Assembly: GCF_009649785.1 (NCBI RefSeq)
Contig: NZ_WJOK01000002.1
Location: 186,001 to 250,000, forward strand
Origin: Agrobacterium tumefaciens
Lineage (GTDB): Bacteria > Pseudomonadota > Alphaproteobacteria > Rhizobiales > Rhizobiaceae
Length of the DNA: 64,000 nucleotides
Direction of reading: 5' to 3'
Shown here: positions 1 through 7,359 of the stretch, one piece after another
Position numbering within the stretch: position 1 is the stretch's first letter
Layout: every line of letters starts with the position of its first letter
The notes under the pieces: generated by a model
Database searches by the model: none
What the model was told of the DNA's origin: nothing
Seen by the model: the letters and a program-made list of their open reading frames with translations, nothing else
Made by a program: the position numbers and the translations under genes

Positions 1-318
1 CACACTGCGGAATACTGGGCAGCACTCTATCTGCTGTTTCGGGGATACCGCATCCTCGCCATTCGTTATCGAACCCGACTGGGGGAAATCGATCTCATTG
101 CCCGCAAGAAGGATGTCGTCGCCATCGTCGAGGTCAAGGCGCGGCCTTCCGGTGCCGGGGCTGTCGATGCGGTCGGCTGCCGTTCGCAACAGCGCATTCG
201 GGCGGCTGCCGATATTTGGCTCTCCCGCCGCAAGGATGCCGCGCGGTTTTCGTTGCGTTTCGATATCGTCGCAGTCCTGCCACGACGCCTGCCGCAGCAT
301 TTCATCGACGCTTTTTGA
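1..318 (+). CDS. yraN: YraN/UPF0102 family protein, 3' part
   Basis: The window opens inside this gene; frame 1 is open from base 1 to a TGA at 316-318, giving the last 105 residues. The visible part carries the family core: GEIDLIA followed by VAIVEVKAR, the D...ExK arrangement of PD-(D/E)XK endonuclease folds, and then a [12 protein letters not shown] helix. The family is widespread and probably acts on nucleic acid, but its cellular role is not settled. The start lies outside the window. The next gene follows after 11 bases, so the two may be read through together. The family call is firm; the function is not. Confidence 0.85.
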   Translation, partial: HTAEYWAALYLLFRGYRILAIRYRTRLGEIDLIARKKDVVAIVEVKARPSGAGAVDAVGCRSQQRIRAAADIWLSRRKDAARFSLRFDIVAVLPRRLPQHFIDAF

Positions 319-329
319 GGGGGGAGGCA

Positions 330-890
330 ATGTCCACTGAGCGGGAAAAAATGGCTGCGGGCGAATGGTACTGTTGCATGGATGCCGAACTGGACGTGCT
401 GCGCGTCCGCGCCCGCCGTGCCGTTCACCAGCACAACACCGCGCCGCCGGATGAGCGTGAGGCCATGTCGCCTTTGCTGCGGGCGCTCTTTGCCTCCGTT
501 GCGGAAGGAGCCTTTATCGAAGCACCGTTTCATTGCGCTTACGGCTTCAACATTACGTTGGGTGCGAACGTCTATCTCAATACCGGCTGCGTCATTCTTG
601 ATTCTGCGCCCGTGCGGATTGGCGATGGCGCGATGTTGGGGCCGGCCGTGCAGATCTATTGCGCCGAACATCACCTGGACCCGGTTCCGCGTTCGCAAGG
701 CATTGAAATCGCAAAGCCGGTCACGATCGGTCGCGATGTCTGGATCGGCGGCGGCGCGATCCTTCTGGCCGGCATCACCATTGGCGATGGCGCGATCGTC
801 GGGGCCGGTTCGGTGGTGACGCGGGATGTCTTGGCCGGGACGACGGTGGTCGGAAATCCGGCTCGCCCCATAAAGCGCAAGGACGCTTGA
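330..890 (+). CDS. Sugar O-acetyltransferase (maltose/galactoside acetyltransferase type)
   Basis: Predicted 186-residue acetyl-CoA-dependent O-acetyltransferase of the LacA/Maa/NodL family. The N-terminal [14 protein letters not shown] matches the Mac domain, which usually begins MxxGxxYxxxDxEL. Hexapeptide repeats of a left-handed beta-helix run from about residue 70 to 175 (for example [18 protein letters not shown]). The catalytic His is H114 or H115 in YCAEHHLDP. The longer frame upstream overlaps yraN; I chose ATG 330 because it is preceded by a GGGGAGG ribosome site at 319-325 and starts the conserved domain. The sugar acceptor cannot be read from the sequence; NodL-like or maltose-type activity are both possible. 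It lies just ahead of the ugp operon but ends before the Pho box. Confidence 0.88.
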   Translation: MSTEREKMAAGEWYCCMDAELDVLRVRARRAVHQHNTAPPDEREAMSPLLRALFASVAEGAFIEAPFHCAYGFNITLGANVYLNTGCVILDSAPVRIGDGAMLGPAVQIYCAEHHLDPVPRSQGIEIAKPVTIGRDVWIGGGAILLAGITIGDGAIVGAGSVVTRDVLAGTTVVGNPARPIKRKDA

Positions 891-913
891 GACATCCGTT
901 TCTGGAAGAATGG

Positions 914-932
914 AGTCCCTATCGCAGGGACT
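914..932. repeat. 7-bp inverted repeat between the acetyltransferase and ugpB
   Basis: AGTCCCT (914-920) and AGGGACT (926-932) form a perfect stem with a 5-base loop. No T-run follows, so it is not a classical terminator. Its right arm overlaps the first two bases of the Pho box at 931-948. It could be a weak 3'-end hairpin of the acetyltransferase mRNA or an operator. Confidence 0.5.
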
Positions 933-948
933 GTAATAAATCTGACAT
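931..948 (+). promoter_or_regulatory. Pho box (PhoB-binding site) upstream of ugpB
   Basis: CTGTAAT and CTGACAT lie as direct repeats separated by AAAT. This matches the PhoB consensus of two CTGTCAT heptamers with a 4-base AT spacer, with one mismatch per repeat. The site is 76 bases upstream of the ugpB start, a usual position for a PhoB-activated promoter in which the Pho box replaces the -35 element; GTTAAA at 954-959 is a possible -10. The inference is induction of the ugp operon by phosphate starvation, as known for ugp genes elsewhere. Confidence 0.72.
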
Positions 949-1023
949 AAAACCGTTAAAGAGGCGTCATGGAACGTCTCTATTCGCATCCTCATCCCAA
1001 TAAATGGTGGAGAGGATTTAGTA

Positions 1024-2322
1024 ATGTTGAAGAAGATTTCCATGGCCGCAGTGGCGGTCAGCATTTCGGCAACGTCTTCCATGGCTGCGACCAACATCAC
1101 CTGGTGGCACGGCATGGGCGGCCGTAACGGCGAAGTCATCAACGAAGTTTCGCAGAAGTTCAACGAAGCCCAGAAGGAATGCGCTCTGACGCCGGTTTCC
1201 AAGGGCTCATACGAAGAAGCGCTTGCAAGCGGCATCGCTGCTTTCCGTTCGGGCGAACAGCCGAACATTCTTCAGGTTTTCGATGCTGGCGCTGCCACCA
1301 TCATCAACGCCAAGGGCGCTGTCATTCCTGCAGAAGACCTCATCAACAAGGCCGGTTACAAGTTCGACCGCGAAGCCTTCATCAACGGCGTCCGCTATTT
1401 CTACGCTGCCGCTGACGGCAAGTTCGTCGGCATGCCTTTCAACACTTCCGCGCCGATCATGTATGTCAACGACGAAGCCCTGAAGAAGGCCGGCGTCGAA
1501 GCTCCGAAGACCTGGGAAGATTTTGAAAAGGTCGCACCGAAGCTGAAGGAAGCCGGTTACATCCCGCTCGTCCAGTCGCAGCTCACCTGGCAGTTCACGG
1601 AGAACTTCTTCTCCCGCAACAACATCCAGTTCGCAACCAACAACAATGGTTATGACAGCGTCACCGACACCAAGCTGAAGGTCACCGATCCGAACCTTGT
1701 CATGATGTTCGACAAGCTGAAGGACTGGAAAGACAAGGGTCTGTTCGCCTACTACGGCGCCGGCTGGAACGACAACCAGAAGCCCTTCGAAGAAGGCAAG
1801 GTTGCCCTCTGGATCGGTTCCTCGGGTTCGTTCGGTGGCCTGCAGAAGACGGCGTCCATGCCGTTCTCGGCAACCTTCCTTCCCTACTGGGGCTCCATCA
1901 AGGGCGCTGGCACCAACTCCTTCATCGGCGGCGCTGCCCTCTTTGCAATGTCGGGCAAGTCTGAAGCCGAAAACAAGTGCGTGGCTGACTTCTTCCAGTT
2001 CCTGACTTCGCCGGAAATCCAGGTCTTCTACCACAAGGCAACCGGTTACGTCGCTATCACCACGGCTGCTTACGAAAAGGCCAAGGCTGAAGGCTTCTAC
2101 AAGGAAAAGCCTGCCGCCGAAGTCGGTATCCAGCAGCTGTCGCTGCCTTCAGGCGAATGGTCCAAGGGCTACCGCCTCGGTTTCTACCCGCAGATCCGCT
2201 CCATCATGGAACGCGAATACAACCGCATCTTCTCCGGCGAAGTAACGCCGAAGGACGCCTTCGACATCATCGAAAAAGAAGGCAATGATCTTCTCGCCCG
2301 TTTCGCTAAAACGGCTGGCTGA
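1024..2322 (+). CDS. ugpB: sn-glycerol-3-phosphate ABC transporter, periplasmic binding protein UgpB
   Basis: Predicted 432-residue periplasmic solute-binding protein (family 1, maltose-binding-protein fold) that captures glycerol-3-phosphate or glycerophosphodiesters for the UgpAEC importer. The N-terminus is a signal peptide: MLKK, a hydrophobic stretch to about residue 18, then SSMAA, with cleavage likely near residue 21-22. The mature protein begins TNITWWHGMGG, typical of UgpB. The ATG is preceded by GGAGAGGA seven bases upstream. It heads the order B-A-E-C, with a Pho box upstream and a strong hairpin after the stop that probably raises ugpB expression over the membrane genes. Substrate assignment rests on similarity to UgpB and on the Pho box; a related sugar-phosphate cannot be excluded. 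Confidence 0.93.
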   Translation: MLKKISMAAVAVSISATSSMAATNITWWHGMGGRNGEVINEVSQKFNEAQKECALTPVSKGSYEEALASGIAAFRSGEQPNILQVFDAGAATIINAKGAVIPAEDLINKAGYKFDREAFINGVRYFYAAADGKFVGMPFNTSAPIMYVNDEALKKAGVEAPKTWEDFEKVAPKLKEAGYIPLVQSQLTWQFTENFFSRNNIQFATNNNGYDSVTDTKLKVTDPNLVMMFDKLKDWKDKGLFAYYGAGWNDNQKPFEEGKVALWIGSSGSFGGLQKTASMPFSATFLPYWGSIKGAGTNSFIGGAALFAMSGKSEAENKCVADFFQFLTSPEIQVFYHKATGYVAITTAAYEKAKAEGFYKEKPAAEVGIQQLSLPSGEWSKGYRLGFYPQIRSIMEREYNRIFSGEVTPKDAFDIIEKEGNDLLARFAKTAG

Positions 2323-2351
2323 TCTCCCTTTTTGAAACCAACGATAGTTGT

Positions 2352-2382
2352 CGAGCCTCCTTTCCGCCGGAAAGGAGGCTCG
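2352..2382 (+). promoter_or_regulatory. Strong intercistronic hairpin between ugpB and ugpA
   Basis: CGAGCCTCCTTTCC (2352-2365) and GGAAAGGAGGCTCG (2369-2382) form a perfect 14-bp stem with a 3-base loop and no T-run. Such hairpins after binding-protein genes are known to protect the upstream mRNA and lower expression of the transporter genes downstream. The left arm contains GCCTCCTT (2355-2362), which is also an exact complement of the ugpA ribosome site AAGGAGGC at 2393-2400. Confidence 0.75.
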
Positions 2383-2406
2383 CTCTTGGATTAAGGAGGC
2401 GCAAGC

Positions 2407-3381
2407 GTGGCCTATACATCGTCTCAACCGCGTCTGGCCCGGTTTCTATCCGGCCGGTCTGCAAAAACCGGAAAAACGGCGAAGGCCGCAGAAGCCAGCA
2501 TGAAGCGCGTGCAGTTCTCCTCGTCCTACGTGCCCTATCTGTTTCTGGCGCCGCAACTGGCGGTGATTTTCATCTTCTTCTACTGGCCCTCCGTTCAGGC
2601 CGTGCAATCGTCGTTCTTTATCGAAGACCCTTTCGGGTTCGGTGCAACGTTCGTGGGATTCGCCAATTATTCCGATGCCATCTTCAATCCGGAATATCTA
2701 AACATCGCCAAATTCACGGTTGTCTTCACCGTGCTGGTCACTTTCTTTTCGCTGGCGCTCGGTCTTTTGCTTGCGGTCAAGGCCGATGCGGTCGTTCGCG
2801 GCAGTTCCGCCTACAAGACGTTGCTGATCTCCGTTTACGCCATCGCGCCGCCGGTTGCGGGTCTCATCGGCATGATGTTTTTCGACCAGCATATCGGGCC
2901 TTTCGTCAAGATGGCTGCGTTTTTGGGCTGGGATATGAAGGTTGGCCTCAACTACTTCGATACAGCCTTCGCCATGATTGCCGTCGCGGTCTGGAAGCAG
3001 ATCCCTTATAATTTCATCTTCTTCCTGTCCGGATTGCAGGGCGTATCCGTCGCCGTGCGCGAGGCTGCCGCCATCGATTGCCGATCGAGCGTGCGCCGGT
3101 TCTGGACGGTCATCATGCCGCTTCTGGCACCGACTGCCTTCTTCCTGCTGATCATCAACATCACCTATTCACTGTTCGATACGTTCGGCATTATCGACGT
3201 GATGGTGAAGGACAAGGCCGCCAACAATCCGATTACGCTAGTCTACAAGGTCTTTCTCGACGGTTTCCGCGGCAATGACATCGGCGGTTCCTCTGCTCAG
3301 TCCGTCATCCTGATGCTGGTCGTCTTCGTTCTGACCATCATCCAGTTCCGCTTCATCGAAAAACGCATCCATTACAATTGA
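2407..3381 (+). CDS. ugpA: Glycerol-3-phosphate ABC transporter permease UgpA
   Basis: Predicted 324-residue inner-membrane permease of the MalF/UgpA type, pairing with UgpE. Six or so hydrophobic segments follow a polar N-terminus of about 40 residues. The GTG at 2407 is preferred because AGGAGG (2394-2399) sits seven bases upstream; an internal ATG at 2500 lacks such a site and is the alternative. The cytoplasmic EAA loop is present at E219 (EAAAID, then VMPLL-type sequence), but the normally invariant Gly after Asp is replaced: the sequence reads IDCRSS, with Cys225, where UgpE in this same operon has IDGAGP. That loop docks on the ATPase, so the change is either tolerated, damaging, or a base-calling error. 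Confidence 0.92.
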   Translation: MAYTSSQPRLARFLSGRSAKTGKTAKAAEASMKRVQFSSSYVPYLFLAPQLAVIFIFFYWPSVQAVQSSFFIEDPFGFGATFVGFANYSDAIFNPEYLNIAKFTVVFTVLVTFFSLALGLLLAVKADAVVRGSSAYKTLLISVYAIAPPVAGLIGMMFFDQHIGPFVKMAAFLGWDMKVGLNYFDTAFAMIAVAVWKQIPYNFIFFLSGLQGVSVAVREAAAIDCRSSVRRFWTVIMPLLAPTAFFLLIINITYSLFDTFGIIDVMVKDKAANNPITLVYKVFLDGFRGNDIGGSSAQSVILMLVVFVLTIIQFRFIEKRIHYN

Positions 3382-3392
3382 GGGAAAAGACA

Positions 3393-4235
3393 ATGTACAA
3401 GACAAAACCCCTCGACCATCTGGTGCTGATCATCGGCGCACTCTTCCTGATATTGCCTGTCGTCGTGGCATTCATGACGTCCACCCATACGGCAGCGGAA
3501 ATCCACCGCAGCGGCCTGACACTCATTCCGGGCGACAATTTCGTCGGAACCTATGAAAAGGTCCTGACGCAGAAGGGCGGCTTCACCGGGCAGATCACCG
3601 GTCTCAACATGGTGCTCAACTCGCTGATCCTCGGCATCGGTTTTGCCGTCGGCAAGATCGTCCTGTCGATGATGGCAGCCTATGCGATCGTCTATTTCCG
3701 GTTCCGGTTTGCAACGCTTGCCTTCTGGATCATCTTCACCACCCTGCTTCTGCCGCTCGAAGTACGCATCATGCCGTCCTATGAGGTGATGAGCAAACTC
3801 GGCCTCTTGAACTCCTACACCGGTCTGATCGTGCCGCTTCTGGCGTCTGCGACGGGCACCTTCTATTTCCGGCAGTTCTTCAAATCCATTCCTGAAGAAT
3901 TGCTGGAAGCCGCTCGCATAGACGGTGCGGGCCCGGTCAAGTTCTTCATTGATGTGATCATCCCGCTTTCCCGTACCATGATGGCGGCGATCTTCATCAT
4001 CATGTTCGTTTACGGCTGGAACCAGTACCTCTGGCCCATGCTGATGACCACGGACGAGAGTTTCTTCACCCTGATGCGCGGCATCAAGTCGATCCTGCAA
4101 GTCTGGGTCGGTTCGCAAATCCCCGATTACAACGAAGCTTTCGCGCTTGCCGTTCTGGCCATGCTGCCGCCTGTGATGATCGTCGTGATCTTCCAGCGCT
4201 GGTTCATCAAGGGCCTGACGGAAAGCGACAAATAA
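3393..4235 (+). CDS. ugpE: Glycerol-3-phosphate ABC transporter permease UgpE
   Basis: Predicted 280-residue inner-membrane permease of the MalG/UgpE type, partner of UgpA. It starts at ATG 3393, with GAGGGA about eight bases upstream overlapping the ugpA stop; an upstream TTG at 3378 inside the ugpA end is unlikely. Hydrophobic helices begin at about residue 10. The EAA loop is canonical: [14 protein letters not shown] starting at E172. The C-terminal [14 protein letters not shown] resembles other UgpE proteins, which end near KGLTEGAVK. It lies 11 bases downstream of ugpA and 11 bases before ugpC, so translation is probably coupled. Confidence 0.94.
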   Translation: MYKTKPLDHLVLIIGALFLILPVVVAFMTSTHTAAEIHRSGLTLIPGDNFVGTYEKVLTQKGGFTGQITGLNMVLNSLILGIGFAVGKIVLSMMAAYAIVYFRFRFATLAFWIIFTTLLLPLEVRIMPSYEVMSKLGLLNSYTGLIVPLLASATGTFYFRQFFKSIPEELLEAARIDGAGPVKFFIDVIIPLSRTMMAAIFIIMFVYGWNQYLWPMLMTTDESFFTLMRGIKSILQVWVGSQIPDYNEAFALAVLAMLPPVMIVVIFQRWFIKGLTESDK

Positions 4236-4246
4236 GGAAACCGAAA

Positions 4247-5347
4247 ATGGCCGCGATAGAAATCAGTCAGGTCTGCAAGGATTATCACGGCGGCGTGCGT
4301 GCCGTGCATCACGTCGATATCGACATCAGGGACGGCGAGTTCATTGTTCTCGTCGGTCCTTCCGGCTGCGGCAAGTCCACGCTCCTGCGTATGGTGGCCG
4401 GACTTGAGGATATTTCCGAAGGCACGGTGAAGATCGGAGACCGGGTGGTCAACCAGGTAGATCCTGCTGACCGGGATATCGCTATGGTGTTCCAGAACTA
4501 TGCGCTCTATCCGCATATGTCGGTGCGCCAGAACCTGGAATACGGGTTGAAGAACCGCAAGACGCCGAAGGCGGAGATCGATGCGCGCGTGGCCGAGGCC
4601 GCCCGCATGCTCCAGCTCGAACCCTATCTGGAGCGCAAGCCGCGCGCCCTTTCCGGCGGCCAGCGTCAGCGAGTCGCCATGGGCCGCGCCATCGTGCGCA
4701 AACCGGCGGCCTTCCTGTTTGATGAGCCCCTGTCCAACCTTGATGCCAAACTGCGCGTTTCCATGCGCGGGGAGATCAAGCGCCTGCAAAAGCGCCTCGG
4801 CACCACTTCGATCTACGTCACGCACGATCAGCTGGAAGCCATGACGCTGGCAGATCGTCTGGTGGTGCTGAACGGCGGCCGCATCGAACAGATCGGCGCA
4901 CCGCTTGAGGTCTATCACACCCCCGCTTCCACCTTTGTCGCAAGCTTCATCGGTTCTCCCGCCATGAACCTGCTGAGCGGCGAGTTGCATGGGGATAGCC
5001 TTGCGGTCGGGCCGTCGCTGACCGCGCTCAACGGTTTCGCCCCCACCTCCGGCCCGGTTACTGTGGGCATGCGGGCGGAAGATTTCCGCCTGGCGGCGGC
5101 AAGTGAGCCCGGTTTTTCGCTACGCGTCGAGTATATCGAGGAACTCGGCTCGCAGCGTCTTATCCACGGCATGATCGGCGACCAGAACCTGACTGTGGCG
5201 TTTTCGCCGGAGGTCGAGATTCCGGCTACCTTGTCGGTCGCCATATCTCCGGACAAGCTGCACTTCTTCTCCAGCGAGACCGGCAAGCGCATAGCGGGCA
5301 AGGCGGAACAGGCTGTGGCGCAGCCCGTGCAGTTGGCAACGGCCTGA
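4247..5347 (+). CDS. ugpC: Glycerol-3-phosphate ABC transporter ATP-binding protein UgpC
   Basis: Predicted 366-residue cytoplasmic ATPase of the MalK/UgpC subfamily. Visible elements: Walker [10 protein letters not shown] (37-45), Q-loop Q83 in [10 protein letters not shown], signature LSGGQ (135-139), Walker B AFLFDE (155-160) and H-loop H193 in VTHDQ. The C-terminal 120 or so residues form the TOBE/OB regulatory domain of this subfamily. Length is normal. It is the last gene of ugpBAEC and supplies ATP hydrolysis for UgpA/UgpE. MalK-type ATPases can serve more than one importer, so the specificity comes from the operon. An inverted repeat follows the stop. Confidence 0.94.
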   Translation: MAAIEISQVCKDYHGGVRAVHHVDIDIRDGEFIVLVGPSGCGKSTLLRMVAGLEDISEGTVKIGDRVVNQVDPADRDIAMVFQNYALYPHMSVRQNLEYGLKNRKTPKAEIDARVAEAARMLQLEPYLERKPRALSGGQRQRVAMGRAIVRKPAAFLFDEPLSNLDAKLRVSMRGEIKRLQKRLGTTSIYVTHDQLEAMTLADRLVVLNGGRIEQIGAPLEVYHTPASTFVASFIGSPAMNLLSGELHGDSLAVGPSLTALNGFAPTSGPVTVGMRAEDFRLAAASEPGFSLRVEYIEELGSQRLIHGMIGDQNLTVAFSPEVEIPATLSVAISPDKLHFFSSETGKRIAGKAEQAVAQPVQLATA

Positions 5348-5360
5348 GTGGACGATAAGA

Positions 5361-5391
5361 AATCGGCGCGATGACTAAAATTGCGCCGATT
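5361..5391. terminator. Inverted repeat after ugpC, probable weak terminator
   Basis: AATCGGCGC (5361-5369) and GCGCCGATT (5383-5391) form a perfect 9-bp stem with a 13-base loop. It starts 14 bases after the ugpC stop. Downstream is TGTCAAAACC rather than a T-run, so termination, if any, would be weak or Rho-assisted; it may instead act as mRNA 3'-end protection. Confidence 0.5.
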
Positions 5392-5457
5392 GTCAAAACC
5401 GCTTCGTTACGATCCCGATGATAGAAGATCTCCAATATTTCACGGGGGTTTTCTAAT

Positions 5458-5970
5458 ATGCCTTTAAAGATGATGTTCGCGGCGGCTGCCACCATGGCGA
5501 TCCGCACGGTGCCGATATTTCCCGCCTCTTTGCGCCGGGCAAAAGACGAGGGCGTGGTTAGCGCGTCCTGCACCGATTTGCGGCTGCAGCCGGCCCCCAT
5601 CAACCCCGACTGGATCATTTCCGGCGATCCTCAGGCGCGTGCGGCGGATCATTCCAGAAGCGGAGACCGCGCCTCCAGCACAGCCATGTGGGATTGTACG
5701 GCGGGCGAGTTCCGCTGGTTCTTCGGTTGGGACGAGACGGTCTATATCCTTGAGGGTGAGGTGCATGTGACGGCGGAAGACGGCACAGTCAGTATCCTGC
5801 GGGTGGGTGACGTCGCTTATTTCCGCGCGGGAACATGGGCCACCTGGCGGGTGGATGAGTATGTCCGCAAGGTTGCCTTCATGCGCCGCCCTTTCCCCAC
5901 GGCGCTGGCTCTGGCCTACCGGGTCAAGAACAAGCTGTTTGCCGGTCGTTCCTACAAGCTGGCGGCCTGA
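5458..5970 (+). CDS. Cupin_3 (DUF861) domain protein
   Basis: Predicted 170-residue small cupin. The C-terminal half has the beta-barrel signature: GEFRWFFGWDETVYILEGEV, then VGDVAYFRAGTWATWRV. This pattern (W-x-W-D-E, ILEGEV, GDxxxFxxGxxxxWxV) is that of the DUF861 group, which includes (S)-ureidoglycine aminohydrolase-like and EutQ-like proteins. Only an acidic pair remains of the usual metal ligands, so catalytic activity is uncertain. ATG 5458 has GGGGG about ten bases upstream; an internal ATG at 5494 is an alternative. It lies between the ugp operon and gshB on the same strand. I do not assign a function. Confidence 0.75.
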   Translation: MPLKMMFAAAATMAIRTVPIFPASLRRAKDEGVVSASCTDLRLQPAPINPDWIISGDPQARAADHSRSGDRASSTAMWDCTAGEFRWFFGWDETVYILEGEVHVTAEDGTVSILRVGDVAYFRAGTWATWRVDEYVRKVAFMRRPFPTALALAYRVKNKLFAGRSYKLAA

Positions 5971-5988
5971 ACTGGTAAAACACTCCGT

Positions 5989-6016
5989 CAGGTGGGGCTC
6001 TGCGCAGCGCCACCTG
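5989..6016. repeat. Hairpin between the cupin gene and gshB
   Basis: CAGGTGG (5989-5995) pairs with CCACCTG (6010-6016), and inside it GCT pairs with AGC across a single mismatch. It lies 18 bases after the cupin stop, with no T-run. It could be an imperfect terminator or a 3'-end stabiliser. The rest of the 244-base gap before gshB shows nothing clear. Confidence 0.45.
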
Positions 6017-6214
6017 CGGAATTGTGAAGGTTCAATAAAACTCACAAAAAGCACCCCTCGCAGCAGTTGCGTTTGAATGGTCGCTGCCCTACATCTTCAG
6101 GGTTTTCTGAAGCATTTCCGGGTCTCTTCCGGTCCTGCGGGGAATCGCGAACAGACGAGGCAATGGGCACGGCGGAACCGCGAAGCGTCCGCATGCTGCA
6201 AGAGGAAGATGCGC

Positions 6215-7174
6215 ATGGCGAAGATCAAGAACGTCGCGATCCAGATGGATCATGTCTCCGGCATAAATATCGCCGGCGACTCCACCTTCGCCATGAGCCT
6301 TGAGGCGCAGGCACGTGGATACCGGCTGTTTCACTATACGCCCGAACGCCTCTCCATGCGCGATGGCAAGATCTACGCGACCGTCGAACAGATGGAACTG
6401 CGCGATATCAAGGGCGACCATTTTTCGCTCTCGGAGCCGGAGCGGGTCGATCTCTCGACCATGGATGTCATTCATCTGCGCCAAGATCCGCCATTCGACA
6501 TGGCCTACATCACCTCGACCCATTTGCTCGAGCGCATTCATCCCAAAACGCTTGTTGTCAACGATCCCGCCTGGGTCCGCAACTCGCCGGAAAAGATTTT
6601 CGTCACCGAATTCGCCGATCTGATGCCGAAGACGCTGATCACCAAGGATGTCTCTGAAATCGCCCGCTTCCGCAATGAAATGGGCGATATCATCCTCAAG
6701 CCGCTTTATGGCAATGGTGGTGCAGGCGTCTTCCATTCCGCGCGGGACGACCGCAATTTCTCATCGCTGCTGGAAATGTTCGGCCAGATGTTCCGCGAAC
6801 CCTATATCGCCCAGGAATACTTGCCGGATGTTCGCAAGGGCGACAAGCGTATCCTTCTGGTGGATGGCGAGCCCGTGGGCGCGATCAATCGCGTGCCAGC
6901 GGAAAATGATGCTCGCTCCAACATGCATGCCGGCGGCCGCCCGGAGCCAACGGAACTCACCGCGCGTGAGAAGGAAATCTGCCGCCGCATCGGCCCCGCC
7001 CTGCGCGAGCGCGGTTTCCTGTTCGTTGGCATCGATGTGATCGGCGATTACCTCACGGAAATCAACGTCACCTCACCGACAGGCATTCGTGAAGTGCAGA
7101 AATTCGGCGGTGCCGATGTGGCAAGCCTGTTGTGGGATGCGATCGAGAAAAAGCGCGAAGCACAGGATTTCTGA
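6215..7174 (+). CDS. gshB: Glutathione synthetase
   Basis: Predicted 319-residue cytoplasmic ATP-grasp ligase that joins gamma-glutamylcysteine and glycine to make glutathione. The N-terminal [31 protein letters not shown] is the prokaryotic GshB substrate domain, though I quote only its first and last parts as diagnostic: [12 protein letters not shown] and [10 protein letters not shown]. The ATP-binding glycine loop [12 protein letters not shown] lies near residues 162-173, and the Mg/ATP end motif [14 protein letters not shown] near the C-terminus. ATG 6215 was chosen over upstream starts because it begins the conserved domain and follows AGAGGAA. Length matches the 315-320 residue family norm. 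No gshA is present here. Confidence 0.95.
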   Translation: MAKIKNVAIQMDHVSGINIAGDSTFAMSLEAQARGYRLFHYTPERLSMRDGKIYATVEQMELRDIKGDHFSLSEPERVDLSTMDVIHLRQDPPFDMAYITSTHLLERIHPKTLVVNDPAWVRNSPEKIFVTEFADLMPKTLITKDVSEIARFRNEMGDIILKPLYGNGGAGVFHSARDDRNFSSLLEMFGQMFREPYIAQEYLPDVRKGDKRILLVDGEPVGAINRVPAENDARSNMHAGGRPEPTELTAREKEICRRIGPALRERGFLFVGIDVIGDYLTEINVTSPTGIREVQKFGGADVASLLWDAIEKKREAQDF

Positions 7175-7359
7175 GGCAATTTCCTCGCCACCTGCGTTTG
7201 TTCCGCGTGCACAACTCTATACAACTGAAATACACCGTGCGCGCGAAATTGTTCGCTTAATGTTCTTGTTTTATTCTTTGCTCTGTGGCAGGTTACTTGA
7301 GAGTGGCCGCCATCGGGGCATAGTGCTTTGATGTTGTGGCCGGTTTGCGGGGGCAGGCC

